From assembly GCA_002011395.1 (NCBI GenBank), contig MTNG01000013.1, positions 1 to 6,195 on the forward strand: a stretch of DNA of 6,195 bases. The letters run 5' to 3'. Each line of letters begins with the position of its first letter. Within the stretch, counting starts at the first letter, position 1. A program made the translations under genes and the position numbers. Positions 1-6,052 of the stretch are shown here, in pieces. The DNA comes from Candidatus Aciduliprofundum sp. JdFR-45. GTDB lineage: Archaea > Thermoplasmatota > Thermoplasmata > Thermoplasmatales > JdFR-45. The notes beneath the pieces were generated by a model. It was not told the DNA's origin. It worked only from the letters and a program-made list of their open reading frames with translations, and ran no database searches.

Positions 1-1076
1 TTTTCCCAGCCGCTACGGACATCCACGTTCACTTCCGCGAACCAGGGCTGACGCACAAGGAGGACTTTCTAACGGGCACCGCTGCGGCCGCGTGTGGCGG
101 AGTCACAATGGTGGCGGAGATGCCCAACACCGTGCCCTTCGTGGATTCGCTGTCGCTCCTCCGGGAGAAGATGCGCCTCGTGGAGGGCAAGGCCATCGTG
201 GACTTTGCCCTCTACCTTGGGGTGAGCCCGAGCACCCTCCGGGAGGACCTGGCCGCCGCCAGATACGTCAAACTCTACCTCTCCGAGACCACGAACGCGG
301 TGGAGGGTGGCATACGGGACATACCTCCCGGCCCATTCGTGTCGGTGCACGCCGAGGAGGCGTCGTGCATCGTGCGTGGCACCCCCAGGGATTTGATAGA
401 ACACCACAGGATGCGCCCCGTGGAGTGCGAGGTGCGCGCGGTGGAGCGCCTGTGCGATGCCGGGCGGAGTTTTCACATAGCCCATGCCACCTCCTTTGAG
501 GCCGTTTACGCCGCGAAGGGATGCGGCTTCACAGTGGAGGTCACGCCGCATCACCTGCTTCTCAGGGCAACGGAGGAGGCAGATCCCTTCCGAAAGGTGA
601 ACCCGCCGCTCAGACCGTCCCACGTGGTGGAGGGGCTGTGGGACGCCCTGGGTTCCGTGGACGTGATGGCTTCAGATCACGCTCCCCACACGCCCGAGGA
701 GAAGGAGGATTTCAAAGGGGCGCCGTCCGGAATCCCCGGCGTGGAGACCATGGTTCCCCTCATGTTCCGACTTCACAGGGATGGGAGAATTCGCCTCGAC
801 ACGCTCGTTCGCCTCACGATGGAGACCCCTCCCTCCCTCCTGGGGGTCAGGAAGGGGAGGATCGCGGAGGGCTACGATGCGGACCTTATGGTGGTGAACT
901 TGGGCGATGTGAGGACCATACACGGGGCGGATATGCACTCCCGGGCCGGCTGGACCCCTTACGAGGGGTGGGAGGCGATTTTTCCGTCGCACGTGATGCT
1001 CAGGGGCGAATTCGTGGTGGAGGACGGCGAACTGGTGGGCACGCCGGGAATGGGCATCTGTGTCCATAAAAGATAA
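1..1076 (+). CDS. pyrC: Dihydroorotase (class I, amidohydrolase superfamily), 5'-truncated by the window edge
   Basis: This enzyme reversibly cyclises N-carbamoyl-L-aspartate to L-dihydroorotate, the third step of cytosolic de novo pyrimidine synthesis. The reading frame is open from base 3 and gives 357 residues; family members have roughly 420-430, so about the first 55-65 residues lie outside the window. The metal-site motif HVHFREPG begins at base 24, with metal histidines at 24-26 and 30-32 and a substrate-binding arginine at 36-38. The MPNT signature is at 120-131. The lysine expected to be carboxylated (in YVKLYLS) is encoded at 270-272, with further metal histidines at 348-350 and 483-485. 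The catalytic aspartate of SDHAPHT is at 675-677, followed by the substrate-loop motif PSGIPGVETM. All key residues seen are intact. A start at the internal ATG at 108 would remove the first metal motif and is rejected. Whether it belongs to a pyr operon cannot be seen. Confidence 0.95.
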   Translation, partial: FPAATDIHVHFREPGLTHKEDFLTGTAAAACGGVTMVAEMPNTVPFVDSLSLLREKMRLVEGKAIVDFALYLGVSPSTLREDLAAARYVKLYLSETTNAVEGGIRDIPPGPFVSVHAEEASCIVRGTPRDLIEHHRMRPVECEVRAVERLCDAGRSFHIAHATSFEAVYAAKGCGFTVEVTPHHLLLRATEEADPFRKVNPPLRPSHVVEGLWDALGSVDVMASDHAPHTPEEKEDFKGAPSGIPGVETMVPLMFRLHRDGRIRLDTLVRLTMETPPSLLGVRKGRIAEGYDADLMVVNLGDVRTIHGADMHSRAGWTPYEGWEAIFPSHVMLRGEFVVEDGELVGTPGMGICVHKR

Positions 1077-1080
1077 TTAA
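1063..1080 (+). promoter_or_regulatory. Possible TATA-like promoter element for trxB
   Basis: An A/T-rich run reading approximately ataaaagataatta sits across the end of pyrC and the short gap before trxB, and it stands out from the GC-rich surroundings. An archaeal TATA box acts about 25-30 bases upstream of the transcription start, which would place the start near 1093-1103, just before the trxB ribosome-binding site. This suggests trxB can be transcribed independently of pyrC, although read-through from pyrC is equally possible. There is no experimental support. Confidence 0.35.
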
Positions 1081-1101
1081 CCATGAGGGATTAATCAAAG
1101 A

Positions 1102-1108
1102 AGGTGAT
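1102..1108 (+). promoter_or_regulatory. Shine-Dalgarno site deciding the trxB start
   Basis: The sequence aggtgat matches seven bases of the consensus complementary to the 16S rRNA 3' end. Its AGG core ends 8 bases before the GTG at 1113, a normal spacing. It overlaps the in-frame GTG at 1104, so it argues against 1104 as the start. It is also rather far from the in-frame ATG at 1128. Confidence 0.55.
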
Positions 1109-1112
1109 TGAA

Positions 1113-2102
1113 GTGTTTGAACTCGGAATGCCCTCATCAATAGACACGAACAGGGTTTATGACTGCATGGTTATCGGAGGTGGACCTGCCGGCATCACCG
1201 CCGGGATATACGCGAGCAGATACGGATTGAGCACAGTCCTAATCACGGAGGACTTGGGTGGTCAGATATCCCTTGCAGATATCGTTGAAAACTACCCCGG
1301 ATTTCCCGAGGGGGTGAGCGGCTCCGACCTGTCCGCCAGATTCGCTGAGCACCTGAAGAGGTACGATGTGCCCGTGCTGTACGACCGTGTGACCCAGCTG
1401 GGCACGATAACCGAGTGCACGTATTACAATATCCCGTGTGTCTTTGAGGCGCAGACGCTGGGCGGTGAAATCGTGAAGGCGAGGACGGTCATCGTGGCCA
1501 CGGGCGCATCGCCCCGCAAGCTCAACGTGCCGGGCGAGGCGGAGTTCACGGGGAAGGGCGTTTCCTACTGCGCCACATGCGACGGACACTTCTTCGTGGG
1601 TAAGACAGTCCTGACGGTCGGAGGTGGGGACACGGCCCTTCAGGAGGCTCTCTATCTCAAGAAGATCGGCGTGAGGCCAATAATAGTTCACAGGCGCAAC
1701 GAGTTCAGAGCGCAGAGATACCTGCAGAGAAAGGTGGAGACCGAGGGCATAGAGAGAATAATGAATCACGTGGTTGTGGAGATACGCGGAGATAACCGCG
1801 TGAGGAGCGTCGTGCTGGAGAACGTCAGCACGCATGAGAGGCGTGAAATTGAGGTGGACGGTGTGTTCGTCTTCATAGGGGTGTCGCCAAACACGTCGTT
1901 CCTCGCGGATATGGGGGTTCTGGACCAGAGGGGCTACGTGGTAGTGGATAGAGAGATGAAGACCTCCGTTCAGGGTCTCTTTGCGGCCGGCGATGTCACC
2001 GGTGGTCTGAGACAGGTCTCGGCGGCCGTCGGCGAGGGTGCGATGGCGGCCACCTCCGCCCACCTTTACCTGGAGAACATGGACCGTCAGATTATGTCCT
2101 GA
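1113..2102 (+). CDS. trxB: Thioredoxin-disulfide reductase (FAD-dependent, NADPH-type)
   Basis: This flavoenzyme passes electrons from NAD(P)H through FAD and a redox-active disulfide to thioredoxin-like proteins in the cytosol. Numbered from the GTG at 1104 (332 residues), the FAD-binding GGGPAG is at 25-30 and the redox motif CATC at 156-159. The second nucleotide-binding motif GGGDTA is at 173-178, the 2'-phosphate-binding HRRNEFRA at 196-203, and the C-terminal FAD motif with Gly-Asp at 296-297. The HRR...R pattern is the one linked to NADPH preference in bacterial TrxB; some Thermoplasma-type reductases lack it. I prefer the GTG at 1113 (329 residues) because of the ribosome-binding site at 1102-1108. 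GTG 1104 and ATG 1128 are alternatives, and all keep the FAD motif, leaving an N-terminal extension of about 12-20 residues before it. No thioredoxin gene is adjacent. The 3' end overlaps the convergent aldolase gene by 11 bases. Confidence 0.95.
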   Translation: MFELGMPSSIDTNRVYDCMVIGGGPAGITAGIYASRYGLSTVLITEDLGGQISLADIVENYPGFPEGVSGSDLSARFAEHLKRYDVPVLYDRVTQLGTITECTYYNIPCVFEAQTLGGEIVKARTVIVATGASPRKLNVPGEAEFTGKGVSYCATCDGHFFVGKTVLTVGGGDTALQEALYLKKIGVRPIIVHRRNEFRAQRYLQRKVETEGIERIMNHVVVEIRGDNRVRSVVLENVSTHERREIEVDGVFVFIGVSPNTSFLADMGVLDQRGYVVVDREMKTSVQGLFAAGDVTGGLRQVSAAVGEGAMAATSAHLYLENMDRQIMS

Positions 2103-2649
2103 GACAGAGGAGGCCGTAGAGAACGCGGCATGAGTGCTCTGTGGCGGATAGCGCCACAAAGGCCTCCTTTAGATCTCGCCCGGCCGCGAAGGTGCCATGC
2201 CCCCTGACGATGACCGCTCTGTGATCTTTCAGCGCTGAGGCCACGTTTGCGGCGAGTTCTTCGGATCCGCTCTCGCCCTCCACGACTGGTATCTCCCCCA
2301 GGAAGTAGCCCCCCTCCGCATCCACGGGTTTCACAGAGTCGTATTTAAAGGAGAGGATGACCGCATAGGGGGTGTGGCCGTGCACCACCGCACGGTGCTC
2401 GGTAATGGCGTATACCCTTCTGTGCACCCTGAGCTCGGTGGAGGCGAGTGAGTCCACGGGTGACTCGCCCTGAAGAGGCACAACCACGACTTCCTCCTCT
2501 GTAATCTCGTCCAGCATGCTCCCTGTCCTCGTGATGTGTATGTGCTCTCCCTCCCTCACGCTTATGTTTCCGAAGTGGGAGCCTACCAGACCCTGTTCCA
2601 CCATCTTCCTGCCGAACTTGGCGATCTCCCTCCACGGCTCCACGCGCAT
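2092..2649 (-). CDS. Class II aldolase/adducin family protein, L-fuculose-1-phosphate aldolase-like
   Basis: This is a 185-residue zinc-dependent aldolase of the FucA/AraD family, which cleave or form sugar phosphates using DHAP-type enediolates. Compared with E. coli FucA, the phosphate-loop motif GNISVRE is at 27-33, the ITRTG segment at 39-43, and the catalytic glutamate of STELR is Glu72 (FucA Glu73). The zinc histidines are His90 and His92 (HGH; FucA 92 and 94) and His151 (RGHGTF; FucA 155). It is shorter than FucA (about 215) and lacks the C-terminal arm, as do archaeal members of roughly 180 residues. A methanococcal homologue has been linked to lactaldehyde production for coenzyme F420 synthesis; that role is only a possibility here. 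MtnB dehydratase or a pentulose-phosphate epimerase are alternatives within the family, so substrate is unassigned. The start is the ATG at 2647-2649, with no in-frame start close upstream and no obvious ribosome-binding site. It is transcribed divergently from the lamin-tail gene. Confidence 0.88.
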   Translation of the reverse strand: MRVEPWREIAKFGRKMVEQGLVGSHFGNISVREGEHIHITRTGSMLDEITEEEVVVVPLQGESPVDSLASTELRVHRRVYAITEHRAVVHGHTPYAVILSFKYDSVKPVDAEGGYFLGEIPVVEGESGSEELAANVASALKDHRAVIVRGHGTFAAGRDLKEAFVALSATEHSCRVLYGLLCLRT

Positions 2650-2775
2650 GGTTGCGGATGGGCGGCGGCGTATTTCAACGTTTCCCGGAAAACTTCCACA
2701 ATTTTAATTGCCTTGTGCGACATTTTTATATGTACAACGCCCCTCGGCCGCCATCGGGAAAAGGGGTGTGGTGAC
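2650..2775. promoter_or_regulatory. Divergent promoter region between the aldolase and lamin-tail genes
   Basis: This is the longest non-coding stretch in the window and the richest in A/T. On the plus strand tttttatatg at 2723-2732 is a good TATA box. It predicts a transcription start near 2753 and a leader of about 20 bases carrying the purine-rich site aggggtg (2762-2768), 7 bases before the ATG at 2776. On the minus strand aattaaaatt (2700-2709) could serve the aldolase, with a predicted start near 2678 and a leader of about 30 bases. The plus-strand TATA lies between short inverted arms, acat and atgt, and TTTCC-C-GGAAA at 2681-2691 is a small palindrome. Either could be a regulator site, but both are short enough to occur by chance. 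Confidence 0.55.
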
Positions 2776-3549
2776 ATGAGATTCGAGATGAACGCGTGGA
2801 ATGCGATGGCGCTGGCTCTGATATGCCTGCTGATGCTGGCCGTGGTGCTTGAGCCGTCCGCGAGGGGCGAGGTCACGGTCTCGGAGGGCGGTACGCCGGA
2901 GGTGGGGCAGACACCCATAATGACCCTCGGCACTGGCGGCGTGGTCATAAACGAGGTTTACCCGAACCCCGTAGGGAGGGAGCCCGACGGGGAGTGGATA
3001 GAGCTCTACAATGGCGGTGCGACCAATGTATCGCTCTACGGCTGGTACATAGGGGACGATGTGAACGCCACGGGGCACGTGAAGGAGGGTTCCTACATCT
3101 TCCCGCAGGGTACTGTGATAGAGGCAGGGGGATACCTGATCGTGGCGGTGAACGGCACGGCGTTCTACGAGGCGTACGGCTTCTACCCCGACGTTGAGAT
3201 GATGAACACGACGGATGCGGTGCCCGACATGATCAGGGCGGGGAACAAGTTCATGCTAAACAACGACGGCGACGACCTTCACCTCTTCAGCCCCGACGGC
3301 TCCGAGGTGGACGCCGTGTGGTACGGAACGGGCGGTGCCATGGGGAAGGATGGCGCAGCGCGGAGACCTGGCGAGGGGGAAAGCATAGAGAGGACACAGC
3401 CGGGCTTGGACACCGATGACCCATCGTCGGACTTCACAGTGAGGGTCACTCCCACTCCCAGCGGAATCACGGTGCCCGAACTGGGAGGGCTGTGGCTCAT
3501 ACCGCTTATCGCGGTTCTTGTGGTCATTTACCTCTTCCGGAGGATGTGA
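2776..3549 (+). CDS. Secreted/surface protein with a lamin-tail domain and C-terminal membrane anchor (sorting-tail-like)
   Basis: This is a 257-residue envelope protein of unknown specific function. Residues 1-31 look like a signal peptide or N-terminal anchor (MRFEMNAWNA, then a hydrophobic core at about 11-25). A lamin-tail domain, an immunoglobulin-like beta fold common in extracellular prokaryotic proteins, spans about 54-185. Its hallmarks are INEVYPNP at 58-65, EWIELYN at 73-79, LYGWYIGD at 87-94, and NNDGDDLHLFSPDG at 162-175 followed by VDAVWYG. The following SIERTQPGLDTD...DF...PTPSG is the usual trailer of such domains. The C-terminus has VPELGG at 233-238, a hydrophobic helix at about 239-254 and terminal Arg-Arg-Met, resembling archaeosortase PEF-CTERM tails. 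The start is the ATG at 2776, supported by the signal peptide, the TATA box and the purine-rich leader; a frame running further upstream would cross the promoter. Met5 is an alternative start. It may be structural or adhesive; no catalytic residues were recognised. Confidence 0.85.
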   Translation: MRFEMNAWNAMALALICLLMLAVVLEPSARGEVTVSEGGTPEVGQTPIMTLGTGGVVINEVYPNPVGREPDGEWIELYNGGATNVSLYGWYIGDDVNATGHVKEGSYIFPQGTVIEAGGYLIVAVNGTAFYEAYGFYPDVEMMNTTDAVPDMIRAGNKFMLNNDGDDLHLFSPDGSEVDAVWYGTGGAMGKDGAARRPGEGESIERTQPGLDTDDPSSDFTVRVTPTPSGITVPELGGLWLIPLIAVLVVIYLFRRM

Positions 3550-3564
3550 GGTTCTCTCACCCCT

Positions 3565-3581
3565 CCGGAAAACTTTATCAT
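3565..3581 (+). promoter_or_regulatory. Probable BRE/TATA promoter of the RecJ-like gene and queA
   Basis: The sequence ccggaaaactttatcat follows the archaeal layout of a purine-rich TFB-recognition element next to a TATA-like tttatc (3574-3579). It lies in the 43-base gap after the lamin-tail gene. The usual 25-30 base spacing puts transcription initiation near 3600-3606, downstream of the ATG at 3593 and almost exactly at the GTG at 3605. It is the only promoter candidate seen for the recJ-like/queA pair. Confidence 0.5.
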
Positions 3582-3592
3582 CCCCCGCGGGA

Positions 3593-5035
3593 ATGGGGCC
3601 TGCGGTGAGGATATTCACGCTGGCCAGGAGGGCCGCAGAGCGCGTTAAAAAGGCGGAGAGCGTGCTGGTGGTCTCCCACATAGATGCGGACGGTCTGGCA
3701 GCGGCCGCCATCGCCACCGCCGCGCTGGACCGGATGGGCAGGGAGTGCGAGGTCCGCTTTGTGAAGCAACTGGACGCGCGACACATAGAGGAGTTCAGGG
3801 ATGAAAACCCGGACCTCCTGTGGTTCACGGACCTCGGGAGCGGAATGACGCACCTCCTCTACGGGCTGAATGCGGTCATAACGGACCATCACCACCCGTC
3901 TGCGCGGCTACCGGAGATACCCGCGGGGGACAGGAGAGACATCCTGAGATTCGCGGCCGGCTATCGCGACGTGGTCCAGGTGAATCCTCATCTGGCCGGG
4001 CGCGATGGGTCTGTGGACCTCAGCGGGGCCGGTGCCACTTATCTGGTCGCACGGGAACTGGGGGACAACGAAGACCTGAGCGCGATAGCGGTCGTGGGAG
4101 CCGTTGGTGACCTGCAGGACTCCGCATCGCGCCGCTTGGAAGGCACGAACAGGTACATCATGGAGGACGGGAAGAGGGCTGGAGTACTGGAATGGCACAT
4201 AGATATCCGTCTCTTCGGCAGGGAGACGCGCCCCGTATTCAAGATGCTCCAGTACTCCACGGACCCCATACTCCCGTACATCACAGGCAACGACAAGGGC
4301 GCGATGGGATTCCTTTCCCGCCTCGGCATAGAGCAGAGGGGAGATGAGGGCTGGAGGGCCTGGGTGGACCTAACCATGGAGGAAAAGAGGGCCATCGTCT
4401 CCGCCCTTGTGATGGAGTTACTCCGCCATGGGTACGGCCACACCGCTGCAGAGCGTCTCGTGGGTGAGGTCTACATCCTCGTGAGGGAGGAGATGCACAC
4501 TCCGCTCCGCGATGCGAAGGAGTTCGCCACGCTGCTCAACGCCTGCGGAAGGTACGGAAAGGAGGAGGTGGGCATGCGCGTGGCCAGGGGGGACAGAGAC
4601 GAGGCGTACAGAGAGGCCATGCGCCTCCTCCGGAATCACAGGCGGAACCTCGTGGAGGGGATGAACCGCGTCCTTGAAATAGGGCTCGTCAGGAGGGAGG
4701 TGCTCCAGTACTTCCACGCGGGTAAAGCGGTGGACGAGAACATCGTGGGCATAATCGCCTCCATGCTCCTCTCATCGGAGCAGGCGGACAGCACACTCCC
4801 CATAATCGGCTTCGCCGTGAACGAGGACGGCGATATCAAGGTGAGCGCTAGGGCCCCGCGGGAACTGGTGGATGCAGGGCTTGACCTCTCGGTCGTGATG
4901 AGGGAGTGCGCGTCCGTTGTTGGCGGCTTTGGTGGCGGACACAACGTGGCGGCCGGCGCGACCATCCCGAGCGGAAAGGAGGAGGAGTTCCTGGACGTGG
5001 TGGAGGAGATGATACGCAGACAGCTGGGGGGATGA
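3593..5035 (+). CDS. Archaeal RecJ-like single-strand DNA exonuclease (DHH-DHHA1 phosphoesterase; GAN/RecJ family)
   Basis: This is a predicted metal-dependent 5'-3' exonuclease in DNA repair and replication. Relatives include the GINS-associated nuclease GAN and eukaryotic Cdc45; binding to GINS here is inferred only. From ATG 3593 the protein has 480 residues. DHH motif I is SHIDADG (His29, Asp31, Asp33), motif II TDLGSG contains Asp80, and motif III is DHHHP at 98-102. A later SGAGATYL is at 144-151 and motif IV GAVGDLQD at 169-176, with Asp173. The C-terminal DHHA1 domain ends with GGGHNVAAG from 447. SHIDADGLAA and the shorter length match archaeal rather than bacterial RecJ (about 570 residues with HGDYDVDG). 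All catalytic positions are present. Frame extension to 3518 would overlap the preceding gene and is unlikely. GTG 3605 is a competing start, better placed relative to the TATA element; neither start has a clear ribosome-binding site. queA follows after 3 bases. Confidence 0.9.
   Translation: MGPAVRIFTLARRAAERVKKAESVLVVSHIDADGLAAAAIATAALDRMGRECEVRFVKQLDARHIEEFRDENPDLLWFTDLGSGMTHLLYGLNAVITDHHHPSARLPEIPAGDRRDILRFAAGYRDVVQVNPHLAGRDGSVDLSGAGATYLVARELGDNEDLSAIAVVGAVGDLQDSASRRLEGTNRYIMEDGKRAGVLEWHIDIRLFGRETRPVFKMLQYSTDPILPYITGNDKGAMGFLSRLGIEQRGDEGWRAWVDLTMEEKRAIVSALVMELLRHGYGHTAAERLVGEVYILVREEMHTPLRDAKEFATLLNACGRYGKEEVGMRVARGDRDEAYREAMRLLRNHRRNLVEGMNRVLEIGLVRREVLQYFHAGKAVDENIVGIIASMLLSSEQADSTLPIIGFAVNEDGDIKVSARAPRELVDAGLDLSVVMRECASVVGGFGGGHNVAAGATIPSGKEEEFLDVVEEMIRRQLGG
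5026..5031 (+). promoter_or_regulatory. Candidate ribosome-binding site of queA inside the end of the RecJ-like gene
   Basis: A run of six G residues (gggggg) ends 7 bases before the GTG start of queA, within the last codons of the preceding gene. It can pair only partly with the 16S tail, so translational coupling by re-initiation across the 3-base gap probably contributes to queA expression. Confidence 0.35.
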
Positions 5036-5038
5036 CAG

Positions 5039-6052
5039 GTGGACCTCTACTCCATTGACGCCTACGACTACCATCTGCCGGAGGAACTGATAGCCCAGCG
5101 CCCCGCGGAACCCCGCGATTCCTCCCGGCTCATGGTCGTGAGGGGAGAGGAGATACACCACGCCATCTTTCGCGAACTGCCCAACTATCTGGAGAGAGGG
5201 GACCTGCTGGTCTTCAACGACACCCGCGTGATACGGGCGCGCCTGAGGGGAAGGAAGGTTACGGGCGGTGCGGTTGAGGCCCTTCTCCTCAAGAAAGAGG
5301 GGGAGACGGAGTGGAGGTGTCTGCTGAAGGGGAAGAGGTTGAAGCCGGGAACGCGGCTGGTCTTTCCAGATCTGTCGGCGGAGGTTCTGGAGAACGACGC
5401 CGGCGTTTTTCTGGTGCGGTTTGACTCGGATCCCATTCCAGTGGCCAGGCGCCACGGGGAGGTGCCCCTGCCGCCGTACATACGGAATCCGAACATACCG
5501 GAGGAGAGGTACCAGACGGTCTTTGCGTCTCGCGAGGGTGCCGTCGCGGCGCCGACCGCAGGGCTGCATTTCACCCGCGAACTCCTCGCTGCGCTTCGGG
5601 AAAGTGGTATAGAGTTCGCGTATGTCACGCTTCATGTTTCTTACGGCACGTTCAGCCCGGTGCGCGTGAGGGACATAAGGGCACACAGGATGCACGAGGA
5701 ATTCTACACCGTGCCATCGGAGACGGCGGAGGCCATAGCGAGAGCGAAGACGGAGGGGAGGAGGGTGGTGGCGGTGGGCACGACTGTTCTGAGAGCGCTG
5801 GAGGCCTCCGCGCGGGAGGGCGCGGTCAGGGCCGAAAGCGGCTGGACGGACCTGTTCATCTATCCCGGTTACCAGTTCAGGTCGGGGGTTGATGCTCTGA
5901 TAACGAACTTTCACGTGCCAAAATCAACGCTTCTGATGCTCGTGTCGGCCTTCGGTGGCTACGAGCGGGTCATGAGGGCGTACAGGGTGGCGGTGGAAAG
6001 GAGATACAGGTTCTTCTCCTTCGGCGACGCCATGCTCCTCTTCAGGGACTAA
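5039..6052 (+). CDS. queA: S-adenosylmethionine:tRNA ribosyltransferase-isomerase (queuosine synthesis)
   Basis: QueA transfers and isomerises the ribosyl group of S-adenosylmethionine onto 7-aminomethyl-7-deazaguanine at the wobble position of GUN-anticodon tRNAs, giving epoxyqueuosine. The 337 residues match the usual length (about 340-355). Family motifs run end to end: LPEELIAQRP (13-22) and SSRLMVV, FNDTRVIRARLRG (59-71), and LPPYI (144-148). Further on are RYQTVF followed by GAVAAPTAGLHF (167-178), then GTTVLRALE, IYPGYQF, ALITNFHVPKSTLLMLVSAF and the terminal YRFFSFGDAML. One deviation is HVSYGTFSPVR at 199-209, where E. coli QueA reads HVGAGTFQPVR. The GTG start at 5039 is the only sensible one, because the family's conserved N-terminus begins at once. 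It sits 3 bases after the RecJ-like gene, so the two are probably co-transcribed. Archaea normally make archaeosine rather than queuosine, so acquisition from bacteria is inferred. Codon use shows no obvious break from its neighbours. Confidence 0.95.
   Translation: MDLYSIDAYDYHLPEELIAQRPAEPRDSSRLMVVRGEEIHHAIFRELPNYLERGDLLVFNDTRVIRARLRGRKVTGGAVEALLLKKEGETEWRCLLKGKRLKPGTRLVFPDLSAEVLENDAGVFLVRFDSDPIPVARRHGEVPLPPYIRNPNIPEERYQTVFASREGAVAAPTAGLHFTRELLAALRESGIEFAYVTLHVSYGTFSPVRVRDIRAHRMHEEFYTVPSETAEAIARAKTEGRRVVAVGTTVLRALEASAREGAVRAESGWTDLFIYPGYQFRSGVDALITNFHVPKSTLLMLVSAFGGYERVMRAYRVAVERRYRFFSFGDAMLLFRD

Noticed and set aside
521..1069. Alternative plus-strand frame within pyrC
   Set aside because: Gly/Arg/Pro-rich shadow frame; the pyrC frame contains the complete dihydroorotase motifs over the same bases.
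1239..2159. Open frame of 306 codons on the minus strand opposite trxB
   Set aside because: It lies almost wholly antisense to trxB, which has all its motifs, and shows no family features of its own.
2536..2775. N-terminal extension of the lamin-tail protein to an upstream start at 2536
   Set aside because: It would overlap the aldolase gene and run through the TATA region; the signal peptide begins right at the ATG at 2776.
2685..3575. Identical 11-mer ccggaaaactt at 2685-2695 and 3565-3575, both in promoter regions
   Set aside because: A few exact 11-base repeats are expected by chance in a window this size, and the two copies sit differently relative to their TATA elements, so a shared operator is not supported.
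4772..5914. Long open frame (380 codons) on the minus strand opposite the RecJ-like gene and queA
   Set aside because: It spans two well-recognised genes on the other strand, and its translation is rich in Arg, His and Pro with no recognisable motifs; this is typical of an antisense shadow in GC-rich DNA.
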